Positions 1 through 14,100 of a stretch of DNA of 64,000 nucleotides are shown here, in pieces. The DNA comes from Barthelona sp. PAP020. Its lineage: Eukaryota; Metamonada: BaSk clade. Location of the stretch: assembly GCA_040182905.1 (NCBI GenBank), contig JARQWU010000008.1:1-64000 (forward strand). The letters run 5' to 3'. Within the stretch, counting starts at the first letter, position 1, and every line of letters begins with the position of its first letter. The translations under genes and the position numbers were made by a program. The notes under the pieces are model-generated. The model was not told the origin of the DNA, made no database searches, and was given only the letters and a program-made list of their open reading frames with translations.

Positions 1-1
1 A

Positions 2-196
2 AAGACGGATAATTGGTTAGCTCATGTGAATGCAGATTCGCATCAGATTTATGGCAACGCCAAGGTTGAACCTTCTTTGGGCAACTGTGAAAAAGAAGAC
101 AAATTCCAATTTGAACGTGTTGGTTATTTTGTTGCAGATTCTAAGGAATATACCAAAGAAAAACCTGTTTTTATTGAAATTATTGGTTTGAAATAA
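2..196 (+). CDS. QARS: Glutaminyl-tRNA synthetase, C-terminal fragment (5' end outside window)
   Basis: The frame is open from the first bases and ends in TAA at 194-196, giving the last 64 residues of a longer protein. The segment contains NADSHQIYGNAKVEPSL followed by KFQFERVGYFVAD and KPVF. That order is typical of the C-terminal anticodon-binding beta-barrel of eukaryotic and bacterial glutaminyl-tRNA synthetase, which charges tRNA-Gln with glutamine in the cytosol. The family usually ends with a phrase like VFNRTVxLKD; here the end is VFIEIIGLK, so the last strand has drifted. The catalytic Rossmann domain with HIGH and KMSKS would lie upstream of base 1 and cannot be checked. The identification rests on this short conserved tail only. 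A glutamyl-tRNA synthetase is less likely because the FQFERxGYF phrase is characteristic of the glutaminyl enzyme. Confidence 0.82.
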   Translation, partial: KTDNWLAHVNADSHQIYGNAKVEPSLGNCEKEDKFQFERVGYFVADSKEYTKEKPVFIEIIGLK

Positions 197-507
197 CAGA
201 TATAAATTGATGAGTATTTTATTTCTTGTTTATTTGTTGTTGTTAAATCATTTTTAAGCTTATTAAGATAAAAAATATGTATTTTGAATATTTTTGACGG
301 CTCATCACCCTTTTGCAAAGTATTTATTCAGGAATGGAATTATTTGAGAAAATTGATGAAAACAAATAAAATATTGTTTCTTATTTTCAATATTTGGAGA
401 CTTTTGCCCTGTTTTTGCATTGTTTTATTGTAATTTTTTTTGTTGTAAAATTTTTTGGATTTTTTTGATGAAATTTTTTTTATAATTTCTTCCAAAATCA
501 AAAAAGA
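197..507. other. Intergenic spacer, no gene seen
   Basis: This 311-bp AT-rich spacer lies between two same-strand genes. It contains T-runs and AATAAA/AAATAAA-like hexamers (near 360-370) that could serve in 3' end formation of the upstream gene. No tRNA-like or coding signal was recognised on either strand. Confidence 0.6.
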
Positions 508-1725
508 ATGAAAAAAAGGTTGAATGAATTTATTCAACAATCTGAATTTGATGTTGCATCAGATATTGTTCTTCATCAACCAAATTTGGAAATAGAATTT
601 GGTGGATTTCATCCATCAGGAAATTTATTCGAAAAACCAGTTAATTGCGAAGAAACTCTATTGGATCATACACGTTTCGTTTCGACTTTGCGAAAATTTG
701 ACTGCAATGTTCATTTGGTTTCAAATATTATTTTAAAAGCTATTCATGACAGAAACAGAAGACCATTAGTTGAAGATTTGGCTTGTGAATTGCTTACTTA
801 TGAGCTATGTACTGGTTTTGATGGGGATACATTGAATGAAAATCAAAAATATTTATTAACTGACGAGTACAAAAAGATATCTATTTCTGGAATGTCATCT
901 GCACAGCTATTGCGGCTTATTTTACTGCGTCCCACTGTATTTTTAAAGCCTTCCTCAAATAATACTCCTTTGATAGCTGATTTCACCAAAACAAATCCTT
1001 TGGCCAATTTAGTTTTTTGTCGTGATCAACAAATGACAACTGCAGTTGGTGTGATTATGTCTCGTATGGGTTCCGAACAAAGGAGAGATGAAGTACGTGT
1101 AATGAAGTTTGTTTTGGAACAATTGGGCATAAATATTATTGGTGCTATTCCTGAACCTGAAACAGGAGAAGGTGGAGATTTCATTCCATTTTCAAAGGAG
1201 ATTTCAATGATTGGTGTTGGATTGCGTACTACTGAAGGTGCTGGAAAATACATGATGGACAATGATCTTTTTGGAACAAGATATGTGGCACTTGTGCACG
1301 ATAGATTTGATTGTAATCAAGACAGACTGCATTTAGATTGTGTATTTAACACCATTAATGAGAATCTATGTTTATTACATGAAGATCTCATTCCTGATGA
1401 TTCTACAATACGAAGAGAAGTCGATCTTTATGAAAAGAAAGATGACAAGTATGAATTAATTGAAAAAGACATTCATTTTGCCCGATACCTTGAAAGTTTG
1501 GGTTTAGAAATTATTCCAGTCCCTAGTGATTGGCAATTAAACTACGCTTGTAATCATATTAATCTTGGTAAAGAAAGGCTAGTGACAATTCATGAAGGTA
1601 TTGCTGAAGTCATCAGAAATCATCCCAAGTTTTCAGGAATTGTTGAATATGTTCAATTTTCAGGCATTACATCAATGTATGGCGGAGCTCATTGTGCAAC
1701 TCAAGTTATTAGGAGAAAAATATAA
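508..1725 (+). CDS. Arginine deiminase
   Basis: This 405-residue protein matches the arginine deiminase family in length (about 400-420) and motif order. The enzyme hydrolyses L-arginine to L-citrulline and ammonia, the first step of the arginine dihydrolase route that yields ATP through carbamate kinase. The catalytic set is visible: Asp173 in FCRDQQM, Glu221 in the GEGGDFIP loop, His275 and Asp277 in LHLDCVFN, and the nucleophile Cys396 in the C-terminal GGAHCATQ. These correspond to the family's Asp/Glu/His/Asp/Cys pattern. The start at 508 is the first ATG in frame, and an A-rich leader precedes it. No N-terminal presequence-like amphipathic helix is obvious, so organelle targeting cannot be claimed. 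No other pathway gene (ornithine carbamoyltransferase, carbamate kinase) is in the window. The enzyme is common in bacteria and patchy in anaerobic protists. Confidence 0.95.
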   Translation: MKKRLNEFIQQSEFDVASDIVLHQPNLEIEFGGFHPSGNLFEKPVNCEETLLDHTRFVSTLRKFDCNVHLVSNIILKAIHDRNRRPLVEDLACELLTYELCTGFDGDTLNENQKYLLTDEYKKISISGMSSAQLLRLILLRPTVFLKPSSNNTPLIADFTKTNPLANLVFCRDQQMTTAVGVIMSRMGSEQRRDEVRVMKFVLEQLGINIIGAIPEPETGEGGDFIPFSKEISMIGVGLRTTEGAGKYMMDNDLFGTRYVALVHDRFDCNQDRLHLDCVFNTINENLCLLHEDLIPDDSTIRREVDLYEKKDDKYELIEKDIHFARYLESLGLEIIPVPSDWQLNYACNHINLGKERLVTIHEGIAEVIRNHPKFSGIVEYVQFSGITSMYGGAHCATQVIRRKI

Positions 1726-2143
1726 ACATTTGTAAATAATTTATGGATTTTTCCTTTTTTGAAAATCGTTGAAAATCCAAAAAAAAGTATCAACATCAAG
1801 AAATAAATGGTAATTTCCACAAACAAATGGTTTGTCAAAAGAAGAAAGAAAAAAAGAAGGAAGAAAAAAGATTATTTCAGACAAATTCCGTTTTGATTTT
1901 GATTGAAATGAATAAAATTATCTAATTTTTACATATTATTCCAGAAGAAAACTACAATTTCTTCACAGGAAAATCTTTTTGTTGTGGTTCTGCAATTTTT
2001 TTTACTACATGTAGAATTTTTTGATTTTGGGTTGTTTTGTTTATTTCATGATATTCACGTTTCAATTCATAATAAATTAGATTTTCTTTTTGTTTGACAT
2101 TAAATTCTTTAAAATAGTATTTTTTATATATATTATAACTTGT
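1726..2143. other. Intergenic spacer upstream of the giant gene
   Basis: This 418-bp AT-rich spacer contains a purine-rich AAG/GAAAG patch at about 1838-1870 and T-rich runs at 1985-2045. A frame continuous with the giant gene extends upstream to about 2090, but it has no ATG before 2144. I see no separate gene. It presumably carries the arginine deiminase 3' end and the giant gene's promoter, with no motif I can assign. Confidence 0.55.
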
Positions 2144-5100
2144 ATGAATGTTAAAATATTGATAATTTTAACGCTTTTACTATTACAGAATGTTTATAAT
2201 CAGGAATATGAATGGATTTGTGATGATACAAATGATATAACGAATATAAATTGTTGGAATCCTTCTGAACTTCCCGACAAGTCTTCAACAGTCCTTATAA
2301 ATAGACCAGTCAATATTACTGTTGAAAGTACAATATATGTTAATAAATTAATTTTGGGAATAAATTTTGATACTGGACAGCTTATGTTTGATTATGGAGC
2401 ATTGTTTCGAGCGAATTTTTTAGAGTGGAATGCTGGTAATGTAATAGGGTTTGGGTCCTTGATGATTGCATATCAAGCTGATATTTCACCATTGAATGCA
2501 ACACGTTATTTGGGTATTAATTCCAAATTACATGTGTCTGCAGGTTTAGTGAATATCACAGATTCGACTATAATTACAGCATCAGGCTCTGTTTTGGACT
2601 TTGGTGCAGATACATATGTGACAATCAATGGTGATGTGTTCATCTTATATGAAGGAAATGTAGATGAAGAATTATCATCATTAAATAATTTTGGGTATTT
2701 TGTTGTGACTTCAAACAGTAGTTTATACATTGAAGCAAAGATAGTTCATCTTGGGTCGGTCCCCATGATGCTTCTTGGTAACACAACTATCGTAAATGGA
2801 GCAGATGTATACATGGACCTCATTGTTTTGAATTTCATTCAGTTAAAATTCAATGGCAGTATAAATTTGTCGAGTATGAGTAGAATATATGGTTACGGTG
2901 ATATTATCAACTATGGTACACTGGTTATTGAATCTCTTGTTTACAAGATGGTCGGCAAGTTGATTAATAATGGTTCTCTGTTATTTACAACTGATGCTAC
3001 CATTGAAAGTTTAGACTTGGTCAATTATAATACACTAAACGTTGCATCTGGTTGTAATGTTGTTGATTTTATTCTGAACATTACAGTTTTTGGTGGGGTT
3101 GTGAAATTTGAAGATGGGACTATGTTTCGATATGATGAATTGCCAATGTTTCCTGTAAATATTTATCAATACGCAGGCGATTTATATATTGGATCCACAA
3201 CACAACCATTATCTGTTAAGAATTTGACACTCGTTCAAGGAGCATTGCAACTGGCAACTGGCCGTGTATTGACTGTTGATCATTTATTGTTGGCACCCAA
3301 GTGTAAATTAACGGAAGATATTTTGTTGGGGAGTTTGAATGACCAGGAATTGATGTGGATATTCCCAGTTTTAAACGTTGAAGATGATATTCAACTTCAA
3401 AGTTCATTAGTTTGGAAAGGTGGTTTAATTTCATCCAAATTGACTTTTGTTACAACAACGCAGATTAGTCTGTATGGTTCAGGACAAGATAATTATCATA
3501 TTATAGCTAATTCTGGGACGTTTGACATTTCAAATGGTGTTATTCATGGGACAATAATTTTTATTGTTGGTGAACAGGTTGAATTATCACTGGGTGATTG
3601 TGACAATGCGGAAACCGTTTTTCTTTTAGCATATCCAACATCTAAGACTATTTTGACAAAAGATATGTTGAAAACCACCAATTTAATTACTTCAAACGCA
3701 TTTTTTGAGGGCAACTGTTATTTACCATATAAGAAGGAAGGGTTGTTCGATAAAATTGATGTTTATGCTTTTAAAAATAAGCAGTTTATTTGCGGAAGTA
3801 ATGTTATTGAGATTACTGATGAAACTCCTTTGTTACCACAAAGTATTTCCCAGTTCTACAATCCTTTTTACGGTTTAACTTATTCTTTTACAGGTATATA
3901 CAATTTTACATTGATTCATAAACCAACTCCATATTTACCTACTTTTGTCGATAATTTTGTGAATAAAACTGTTAATACGGTAATATTGGAGACATATAAT
4001 ATTACTATTCCATCTTTTGAAACATTTGACTTGTTTAATCCCAACTTTCAGTATTTTATAGAGTTGCCTTCCAGGATTAGCTCTAATATATATGCCAATT
4101 CGCATTCAGTTTTTTTGGCATATGATGAAACATGTTATATTGAAGGAGAAAGTGATTTGATGCTGTTTGGAAGCAGCATTCAATTTTTGTCAGGGCATTT
4201 CACTATAATGAAGGACCTAACTGTTTTTGGTTCATTGTATGTTGTTGAAGATGTTAAGTTTACTTCTGATTATCAAATAGTACATCGATTTGCTGACACG
4301 ATCACTTTATTTGATGGCGTTTACCAAATGAATGCAAAATTTGTGAAAAGTACTGGGAATTTCTATTTTTATGAAAATTCAGAGATTATTATTGATGAGA
4401 TTGTTATCTCAAACACCTATTTATTCATGAACTTAACTAGTACCAATCAACTGCTTGTAAAGAGGTTTACAAGTACTTCTTCTAAAGTAGATATATATTC
4501 AGCAGAAATATTTTCAGCAAACATCGAACAAATGTTTGTTGATACCTATCTTAATTTAAGAGAGTCTTCCAATATCTATATCTATGGAATTGATGAATTT
4601 GCCGATAATACTGTATGTATTGAAAATGTTTTGAATGCAGTTTTTGATAGATTTGCTAACATGCAACAAATCAATTTCAATGTGAGAAATAGTAGGTTGA
4701 TTAAAATCAATGCAAATTTAAACCTTGTGAACAACAGTTATTTTTCTTTTAACAATGTTGATGAATTGATGATCAATGATGTTCAGCAATTTAATAAGTC
4801 TATACTTGAATTGATTTCAATAAATATTGATACTTCGATAAATATTGGATTATTTAAAAATAGTTCTCTATTAATAAAGGAAACTGTCGATTATATTCAT
4901 TTATATATTGATGACGTTATTTTCGGTGACATTTTTGTAACAACTAACAAAGATGTTTGTTTTTATTTGTGGTATATTTATCAATCAACCATATCATTTT
5001 ATGATAATGACTTTGTTGAAATGGTTGACCCTTTATACCCATCAAAACAAGTACTTATTGTTGAGTCAAACATTTTCTTTAACATTGAAGGAGTTGATAA

Positions 5101-8100
5101 AACAGGAGATTATCACAATTTGCTTTGTTTTAATCAAGGTGCCAGGTTTATCTCTTCTTCTTTTCAAATCTCGAGTCAAGAAAGTTCTTGGAAGGCTATT
5201 TCATCCAAAAATTTAATCTTTAATGTTTCAGGACTAGCAGAATTTGAATTTTGTGCTGTTACATTGATAACACCCAATTTGCATGTGGATACATATAAAT
5301 TTCATAATTGTTCAGTTCAAGCAAAATATCAAATGAATTTTGGAGATTTACATTCCGGATATACTGAATTCACCAAAGAAAAGCTATTATTATGGGATGT
5401 GTGTCCAGATTCTTATTATTGTCCTTTATTTATTGCTCAGAATTTTTATTTCTCCAATGATTCATATTTGGGCAATTATACAGAGTTTCATGTGCTTTCA
5501 AAACTGATTGTTGTTGGAGACGATTTGACGGTGTATTTTAATGAAGGTGTCTTGAAGTTATTGAATGCGGAGTTGATCGTAGATGGATCAATGCTTTTAT
5601 CTTCTCCATGCACGTTTTATGTCGATGGAAAGGTTATTGTGAATAAAGGTGGACGATTACACTTGCAATGCATTTCTTCATTAAGTGGCGATTTATATTT
5701 AAACGGTGAAACAATATTGGAAACAGACACTTCATTGTCTGGTTATGTGTATTTGAATGACACGATACATTTGTTGGGGAACAAACACTCTTTTGATGGG
5801 TATGTTTATGGGGATGAATTTTGCAATATCACATCAAAACCCTTTCATACTCATGTATATTTTAGTGGTATTTTAGATATTTTATACGAAATTAATTTGA
5901 TTCAGGGAAACTATCATTTCGATAATGCTAATTTTAAGTTTGATTCAATTGCATTGAAAGGCAGTTTTCTTTCAATAGAGAACAGTGTTCATAATGTTAC
6001 TGGAGATGAACTTTACTTAACTCAGTTTTTAATTGATTCTTCAACGTTTTATTTGGATGATGTAGCCTTGGTAGTTGCTGATGAACTATTAATTATGGGT
6101 GAAAGTACAGTTATCGAGCTAAAGAGTCTTAAAAACATTAAGATTATCGACTTTTACATGTATGATGGTTTGTTGAGAGGAGATAACACCTATTTATTGA
6201 TTACAGGGAATTTTTTGTTCAAGCAGGGCACTTTGATCAATGGAATGTGGTTGGACATTGAAGATGAGTTTGTTCCATTGGATACAGATTTGGGCAGGCA
6301 AAAAGTGCTTGCAGATAATGTCTTTCTCAATATTTCAAACTATGATTTCAATGTAACAAATCGCAATGAAATTTCGATTGGGTACAACGTGAGTCTTTGG
6401 TTTAGAAACATATTTGTGTATGGTAGTCTCAAATTGCTAAGAAGTCAAGAGAATTCTAATTTTCTCAATGATTATTTTGATCCAGATTGTTTTATCTTTG
6501 ATTTGAATTGTAGCGTAATTACTCCTTCCCTCAATCATTTGTATATCCTGCAAGATTTAGTTTTGACTAATAACACTGATCTTTGCGTGTCTTTACATGT
6601 GTATGGACAATTTATACTTGAACCCAATTCTCAATTATCGATAAGCAACAGCTATACAGCTCTAGAGATGTTCACTATACCTTTGAATGGCACTGTTAAT
6701 TTCAATGGTCCTACTGTTTTGTTAGGAGGACTGGATTTTGAACCCAATTCAACGGTTCATATTAATGATGTTGTAAAAGTGAAAGGCATGTACAATAAGA
6801 CAGATTTGATTCTGAGCAACTCTACAGGTTGTTTGGTATTGACCAAGTTTGCATCATTTGATTTTTCGAAAATTATCATTGATGATGTGTCTGTGTATAT
6901 TCAAGGATGTTCTAACATGAGTGTTTGGAACATTGAACAAATTAACATTACAAATACAGGAAAATTAGTCATTACTGAATGTCCAACAACCAAGATTGTT
7001 ATTGGAAGTATTTTTTCTGTGAATGGGGACGTTGTTTTAGGGGATATTGAAAATGTTACTGCACAAAATGTTAATTTTGATGGAGGGATGTTCAAGATCA
7101 ATGATAGCACGACTGAAGGAAATTATCAGTTCCAAAGCATTAATGTTGACAGTGGAACAATTGAACTTTTGAATATCGTCAAGCCGTTTATTGCCTTGAA
7201 TTTAACCGTGATCAATGGTGTTTCGATCATTAAAAATCTGACTTCATCTCCTATCATTAATTTTTTGATGATTAGTGGAGGAGAATTGAACTTTGCAAAT
7301 TCACCACAGCCTTTGCATTTTTATGTGATTGATTTACGTTCAACTGCAAAGGTCTATTTTGACACGAAATACAATGTAACGTTGGATTCATTATATATTG
7401 CTGATACAGCAAGTGTTGAGACCTATGATGATTTATATATTGGTTTGTTATCAATGATCGGTGGTACTTTGTCTGGTGGAAGATGGGTATATGCAAATGA
7501 AAGTGTTTTTGACAATACTGTTCATGTTTTTGTTCATCTTGACTTGAAGCATACCATTTTATTGAAATATAGTTATTTACGTGGTTGTTATAGCGGTGAT
7601 GTGCCTTATTCAGGGAGTATTCCAGGGTATACCTATAAATTACACAATGTTAGCAGTTATCAGATGAAGATTGATGGGTGTTACAATGGAAAGTTGTATT
7701 TTCAAGATATTTTAGGACATTCTGTTGATATTGCTAGTGAATTGGTGCTGTTACATGAAATTGAAAGTAGATACAGTGATGATGAGTATATGTTGAAGAA
7801 TGTCAGCGATATTAACAAACATTTCCTTGGAATTTATGGTAATAGCGTTACTTTTGATGGAGACTATAATACTTTAGAGAATTTGACCACTTCTTACACA
7901 GTCAAGTTTACCAACAGTTTTATGGTTACAAACAACAGTATTTTGAATTGGGAAAACGTGATTGTTGATGAATGTCGCTTTGGAAGATACGATACAACAC
8001 GCCATTATATTTATATTTATGTAGAAGGTACTTTTTACTTCAATTTTCATTTTGCGTCATCCACTGTTGCTTACATGAAATACAATGTCAAGAATAATGG

Positions 8101-11100
8101 GCTTTTACAATTGTTTCAGGATTGCATAAATTCTATGTACTTTGAAATCAATGTTGATCGGGGATTCTTGTATTTCACTCAGCTAGTTTTTTCTGGTACT
8201 TCACAGAAGTTATCTTTTTCTAATTCTGTTGTTTTTGGTGATTATGTATTTGTGAATGCTTTTAGTTTAAGTTTTAGCAATTCATTTTTGAATATCACTT
8301 TTTTTTCTTTTTCTGATGCTGTTTATTTGTCGCATTGGAGGGAATATTTGATTGATTTCAACAATATTACGATGATATCTGATTATTTTTTTGCATCTTA
8401 TGCGGATATTTCTGTAAGAAATTCAAATTTATTAATCAAATCCTTCGAAATCGTTGATCGAAGTGGTAGGATTATTACATTTATTAATAGTATCATTGAA
8501 AGTGAGTGGATGTTTTCCATCACTTCTGCTGTAGCCGGGCATAAAATAAAATCCTTTACAAATTCGGTTTTACGAGCAAATGGTGTATTATTTGAGAGTT
8601 ATGAAGTCGAGAGTGATTTTTATGTTCAATTCATCAATTCTTCCTTGGAATATGGCGGTAACAACTTTAATAACGTTAGTTTTGAGCTAAAGAAGATAAA
8701 AGTTGTTTTTTTGAACAATTCCACCCTTGATTTTGAAAGTAATTTATTCAACTTCACCAAATCGCTTTTATATTTGGAACATTCCCACAGTAGGATTTTT
8801 GATTTTCCTGGAGATGCAAATACATATCATTTATTGAACACTACACATTGTATCATGGAATTTAATATTACAAATAATAACGTTGTTATTTTAGAGGATT
8901 TCAATGTTTTGAAGCCGAGCATCGTTCTTTTGAACCGAGGCACGTTGAAGCTATATAATGGAATGTTCCATATAGATGGGATTGAAATGGATAAAGGAAT
9001 CATTTATGGGGTTAATGTTGAATTTTACATGGTTAAAATTATCGATACTGTTAGTGGATCAGTGACTTTTGAACACACTGTGTTTGACACTGTCTTAGAT
9101 TCCGTCGAATTGTCTGCAAGTTCATTTGTCTTGAAGAACGTTTCAACCATGAATGAACAGTCAAAGGTATCTTGTGGTGATTTTAATTTGTTTTTAATTC
9201 AACGTGTTGAAGGAAATAATTCCCAAATTACGTTTTACGAAGGTGATTATAAGGTTTCTAGTGTAGATCTGTATAATAGCAATTTTTTAGTGTCCAACAA
9301 TGATGATGAAATGCAATTATGTATGGATATTGATCGTATCAACATGAAGTTATATTCTTTTGACTTTCAAATAACAAGGTTGTTTGTAAATCATTTCAAT
9401 TTAATGACAATGGCTTCTATTCGCGAACTTAATGATCCAAATACTGCATATTCTGGTGTTTTGGGAGGTCATAGCGTTAACATTACCTCTTTGAATGTAA
9501 TTGAAGGTGATTTAAAACTTGATTATTTTTCAGAAGCCAATTATACCATAGATACACTGTATTTTAACAGTTCTAATTTTTACACTTTCAAAGGTAGTAG
9601 TTTAAAAAGTGATGTGGTCAATCTAACCAATGGGTCTGAGTTTTTCAAGTCTAGAGATTTCCTTGAAAGAAATATTAGTTTTATATATCAAACCAATGAT
9701 TCCAAAGCGTATAATTTGGATGAATTGGATACTTTTCCACATTATGAATATTTTGCTTCCTTAATTGATGGAAATGTTTATTCTGAAGGGTTTAATTTGG
9801 ATGTTGTTGAAACAAAAGAGTTCATTGATAAGTTTTTCAGTGGAAAATTGTGTTGTCAAAATGAATGTGTTTTTGATGAAGGAAATTTTGAGTTTTTAAA
9901 TGGAGAGGTGATTATATATGGTAATATGACCATTAATGCCAAAAATAAATTGGTTTCAAGAGCAACAATCATAGTTCAACCTGAAGCAAATTTGATAATC
10001 TACGGAGATTCCACTGATGGATCAGTTTCAGTTGTGGATGTTGTTTTAGATAATTATGGACATATTGAATTTGTTAATGACATTGTATTGAAAGGTAATG
10101 TCGTAAACAGAGGAAATATTGTTTTCCAAAACAATGTAGTATTTAATAACAGTATAGTTGATTTAAAGAAAGACAGCAATATGACTTTTCTTGTTAGCGT
10201 TGATTATCCACTTTTCATGAATGATACTACCATTTATTGTTCAGGCAATTTGGAAAATAATCATCTGTTGGGTAATAAAGGTACATTTTACCAATATGAC
10301 ACTTGCAGCATTGATATTTTGATTGTGGATTTTGAACATGAATTCAATTATTTCAATGAAATGTTAGCAAGCAAAAGATTGAATGCTACATCTATGCAAG
10401 CAGAAACATTGAATTTACATTGTACATATCTTTGTAAAATTGAAACAATTAAATGTGCTGATCTATTGTTACAAGGATTCTTTGAAATTGTGAATGTGAC
10501 ATCAAGTGGTGAGAGCATTTTAAAGTATGTTATTGATGAAAATGATCTTGTAAAAGGTGAGCTTCTTGTTGATATTTTCTTCACGAAAAATTTGAAAATA
10601 TATCAAGAAGTTTATTTAAATGTTACCAATTCATGGACTTTCAAAGATGGTTATTTGAAGAATTATGGTTTTTTTAATTTTAATGTAAATAATGCTTACT
10701 GGGAAAATGTTGAATATGTGTTGACAACAAGCGTTGCTTCCAATGCGGAAATTATTGTCCATAATTATTTTTACGCAAGAAACATATTTGGAAGTGATAC
10801 TTCTATCAATCTTATGAGATTGACTATTATTAATAACGGGATTCATGATGTTTTTGATGAATTCGCTATCCAAGACCATTATATTAACAATGGTATCTTG
10901 AATATTAAAGAGAATTCTTTCCTAAATTTTAATCATTTCTTTCCTTCAACTCTTAATGTGTACAGATGCAAATCTGAGCTTTATAGTTATGGTACTGTGA
11001 ATTTGTTTGCAAATTCATATTTCAATGTACCAACTCATTTGGCGTCAAATAGGGTATTTGTCGAAATATATGGAAATATTACATTATATAACAATGAATG

Positions 11101-14100
11101 GTTAGACTGTACTTCCACAAGTGCAAACATTGATATTTATGGTAATTTTAACGCAACCATTTTAGATATTGACACAAAATGTAATCTAAGATTCATAGGA
11201 GCGACTTTTGAGTTACCCATAATTAGGTCTGTCAGTGGGTCCTTATATTTTTATAATGTATGTAATAAGATCAATGTTATGGAATACATTGAGGTAAATA
11301 GAGCTTTTTTTTACCAATCAAATTGTTCTTTTGAAATTAAAAAGATTGTTGGAAATAGTGTTGCAAGAAAAGATTTGTTATCTGCTGAAGATCATGAAGA
11401 TATTGATGTGACTTTGTGGGAAGTTATAGATGAAGGGTATTATGTGATCAAGAATGTTGAGAATTTGAATATCACTAATTTTGTAACTTTGAAATCATAT
11501 CCGACAAATACTTATGCTTTTGGAGTTCAAATATTGGATGTAAGAAATATTATTCTTAGAAATGGTATAACTAAGAAGTTGAGTGTTGAACGCTTTTATC
11601 AAATTCAAAATCAGAATGTTTCAGCATTCCGAGGAGAATTTACTGAGGGAAATATTTTTATTGGAGATAGTATTTTTAATATGACATACTTTAGAGAAAT
11701 AACTCAAACATTTGATCTCCCTGATACATTAATTTTGGAAAATATGTTTTTATCTTTTGTTAAAACTATTACTCCTGACACTAAATTATTTTGGTGTAAA
11801 AGAAATGGTATTGTATACATTGATATAGACTATGAATTTGTTATTGATCAAATCATTATTGATGGTGGTAAAGTATATGGTCAAGGAGCTATTTCAATGA
11901 ATGTCTTTGATTATTATTCTGGTGATTTGATACAAGTTGAATTTCATACAAATAATATGACTGTCTTTGATAATGGAGATAAAAATCTAACTTTATCCAC
12001 TGTAATTGTGAATGATTATCTGATGATGGATAATGTTGCTTTGGTTGGAGGTTATTCAGTTACTATAGTTAATTATGGGAAATTGATTGGAAATAATCCT
12101 TCTTTTACTTCAGTCTCTGAATGTTCTTTTATTAATAATGGTACTTTCAACTATAATAAATTAGTAATTGAATGGAATTTCGAAAATAATGGAATTTTAA
12201 ATGGTTCTTCTTTGATTATTCATCGAGGCAGTTTTGTTTCCAGTATATTAGGTATTGTTTATGGTGATGTTTTCAGTATGACTGGAGGAACATTTAAAAA
12301 TTATGGATTGATACAATTTAATCAAAGTCTTTTAGCAAATTGTGCATTTTATGATTATTTTAATTTCAATTCTTCTTTAGTATCCTTGAATTATGCCAGT
12401 TTAAGAATATACGAAGAATTCTTCATTGAATCAATAGACATCATATCTTCTCATTTTACTTGCGAAGATTGTTATTGGCAAGATCAAAATCCTATCAAAA
12501 CAAGATATTTTTGTCAATCAAGAACAAATGATCATTTTTACGCATCATTAACAATAAATACTGAAAAATCTTCAGTACTTATTCAAAATAAAGATGACCT
12601 TATCATTCAACAATCCTGTTCTATCAACTTCTTGAATATAGACCTTGAATTTCCAGATTATGTTTTTCAACAAGGTTTCTTTTATTTCGTTGGTTCTTAT
12701 GATTTTCCACATTTGACATTTGACATACCAGATTATAGTAATATTGGTTCATTAAAATTCTTTGATGGAAATATTACAATAGAAATGTTTGATTTCAATG
12801 CTGGATACATATATGGTGATGCATTTTTATTTGTACAACATGCAACAGTAATCAATCGTGGTATTTGGAAAATTGATGTTTCAATCAATTATCTATGGTT
12901 TAAAGCTATTCCATCTTATAGTTTGAGCATGAGACAAACAGTTTTTAATGTTAATGAGACATTTATAATTTCATCTGGTGTTGAATCCAACTTATTTTAC
13001 AATTATGTTATCACAATGTATTCAGAGAATGTACAACTCAGTTTCTTCAAGAATGTTTACAGTGAAACTGGTCTTTCAATATCACGTGAATTGATTAACT
13101 CTGCCACATATGGTAATCCTGGTCTTGTGAGTCTCTTGTCCGATGCACAGTGGATTCAAGATTTTCCTGTTGATATTTGTGTTTTTTTCAACATTGAGGA
13201 TAATGCCTATTTTCACAATAACGCTGCTTTAAAGACTTGTCAATTGGATTGTTATGGAGACATATACATAAATAATATCATTACTCTCAGACATACAAGT
13301 GTCTTTTATCCACAATCATTATTGTTTGGAAGCGGAAACCACCCAGCATTTGCAACATATCCATATGGCAAGGTTGTTCCTTCTGTTGAGTATTTAGGTG
13401 TGTACAATATAACCAATGATGTATATGAACAACATTATAATGGAAATGTGCTTTTCTCTGGCTACATCATCTTTCATAATGTTGATTGTAGCAAGGGTAC
13501 TTTGAAGTTTTTCAATATACATCACATTTATGAGCCAAAATGGGAGATAGGAAACATATATGTTTCTGACACTTGTCAATTTTTCCTTGATAAGAGCAGC
13601 AACGATATTAGAATGGAAGAGCTGGTTGTCGACGGTGGTATTACTGCGTTTAAAGAAATTGGTACTTTAGCTCAATACAATGCAGTCGTAATTTCATCTG
13701 GATATTGTGCTTTTCAAACTGGAATGAGCGTTCAATTGAATAAAATGACAATTGAGGAAGGTTTTAGAGTTGGTAGTGATTATCTGTATGTTGATGAGTT
13801 GGTTTGGTCTGGAAATGGATTTTTAGGTTCTGGACATACCATTGTTAATGGTATTACTTATATAAATGGTACAGGAACACATTTCGTTGGTTTAAATCAT
13901 GTGTTAGAATTTAAAGGTGATGTAATTGTCACACAAAAACCTGAAATATACAGTTGCAGTGGACTATACAATAAATTAATGTTTTATGCAAATTTGAACG
14001 TCACTGCAAATTCAGTTCTAAAGTTCCAATCTGCTATTGCAGGTCCACTAAACAGCAATGGAAATATGACTACAGCTGACTACTTCACAGGAAATCAATT

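Noticed and set aside
2090-2143. Extension of the giant protein upstream to a TTG codon
   Set aside because: Nuclear eukaryotic genes rarely start at TTG. The first ATG (2144) directly opens a good signal peptide, and the extension would bury it.
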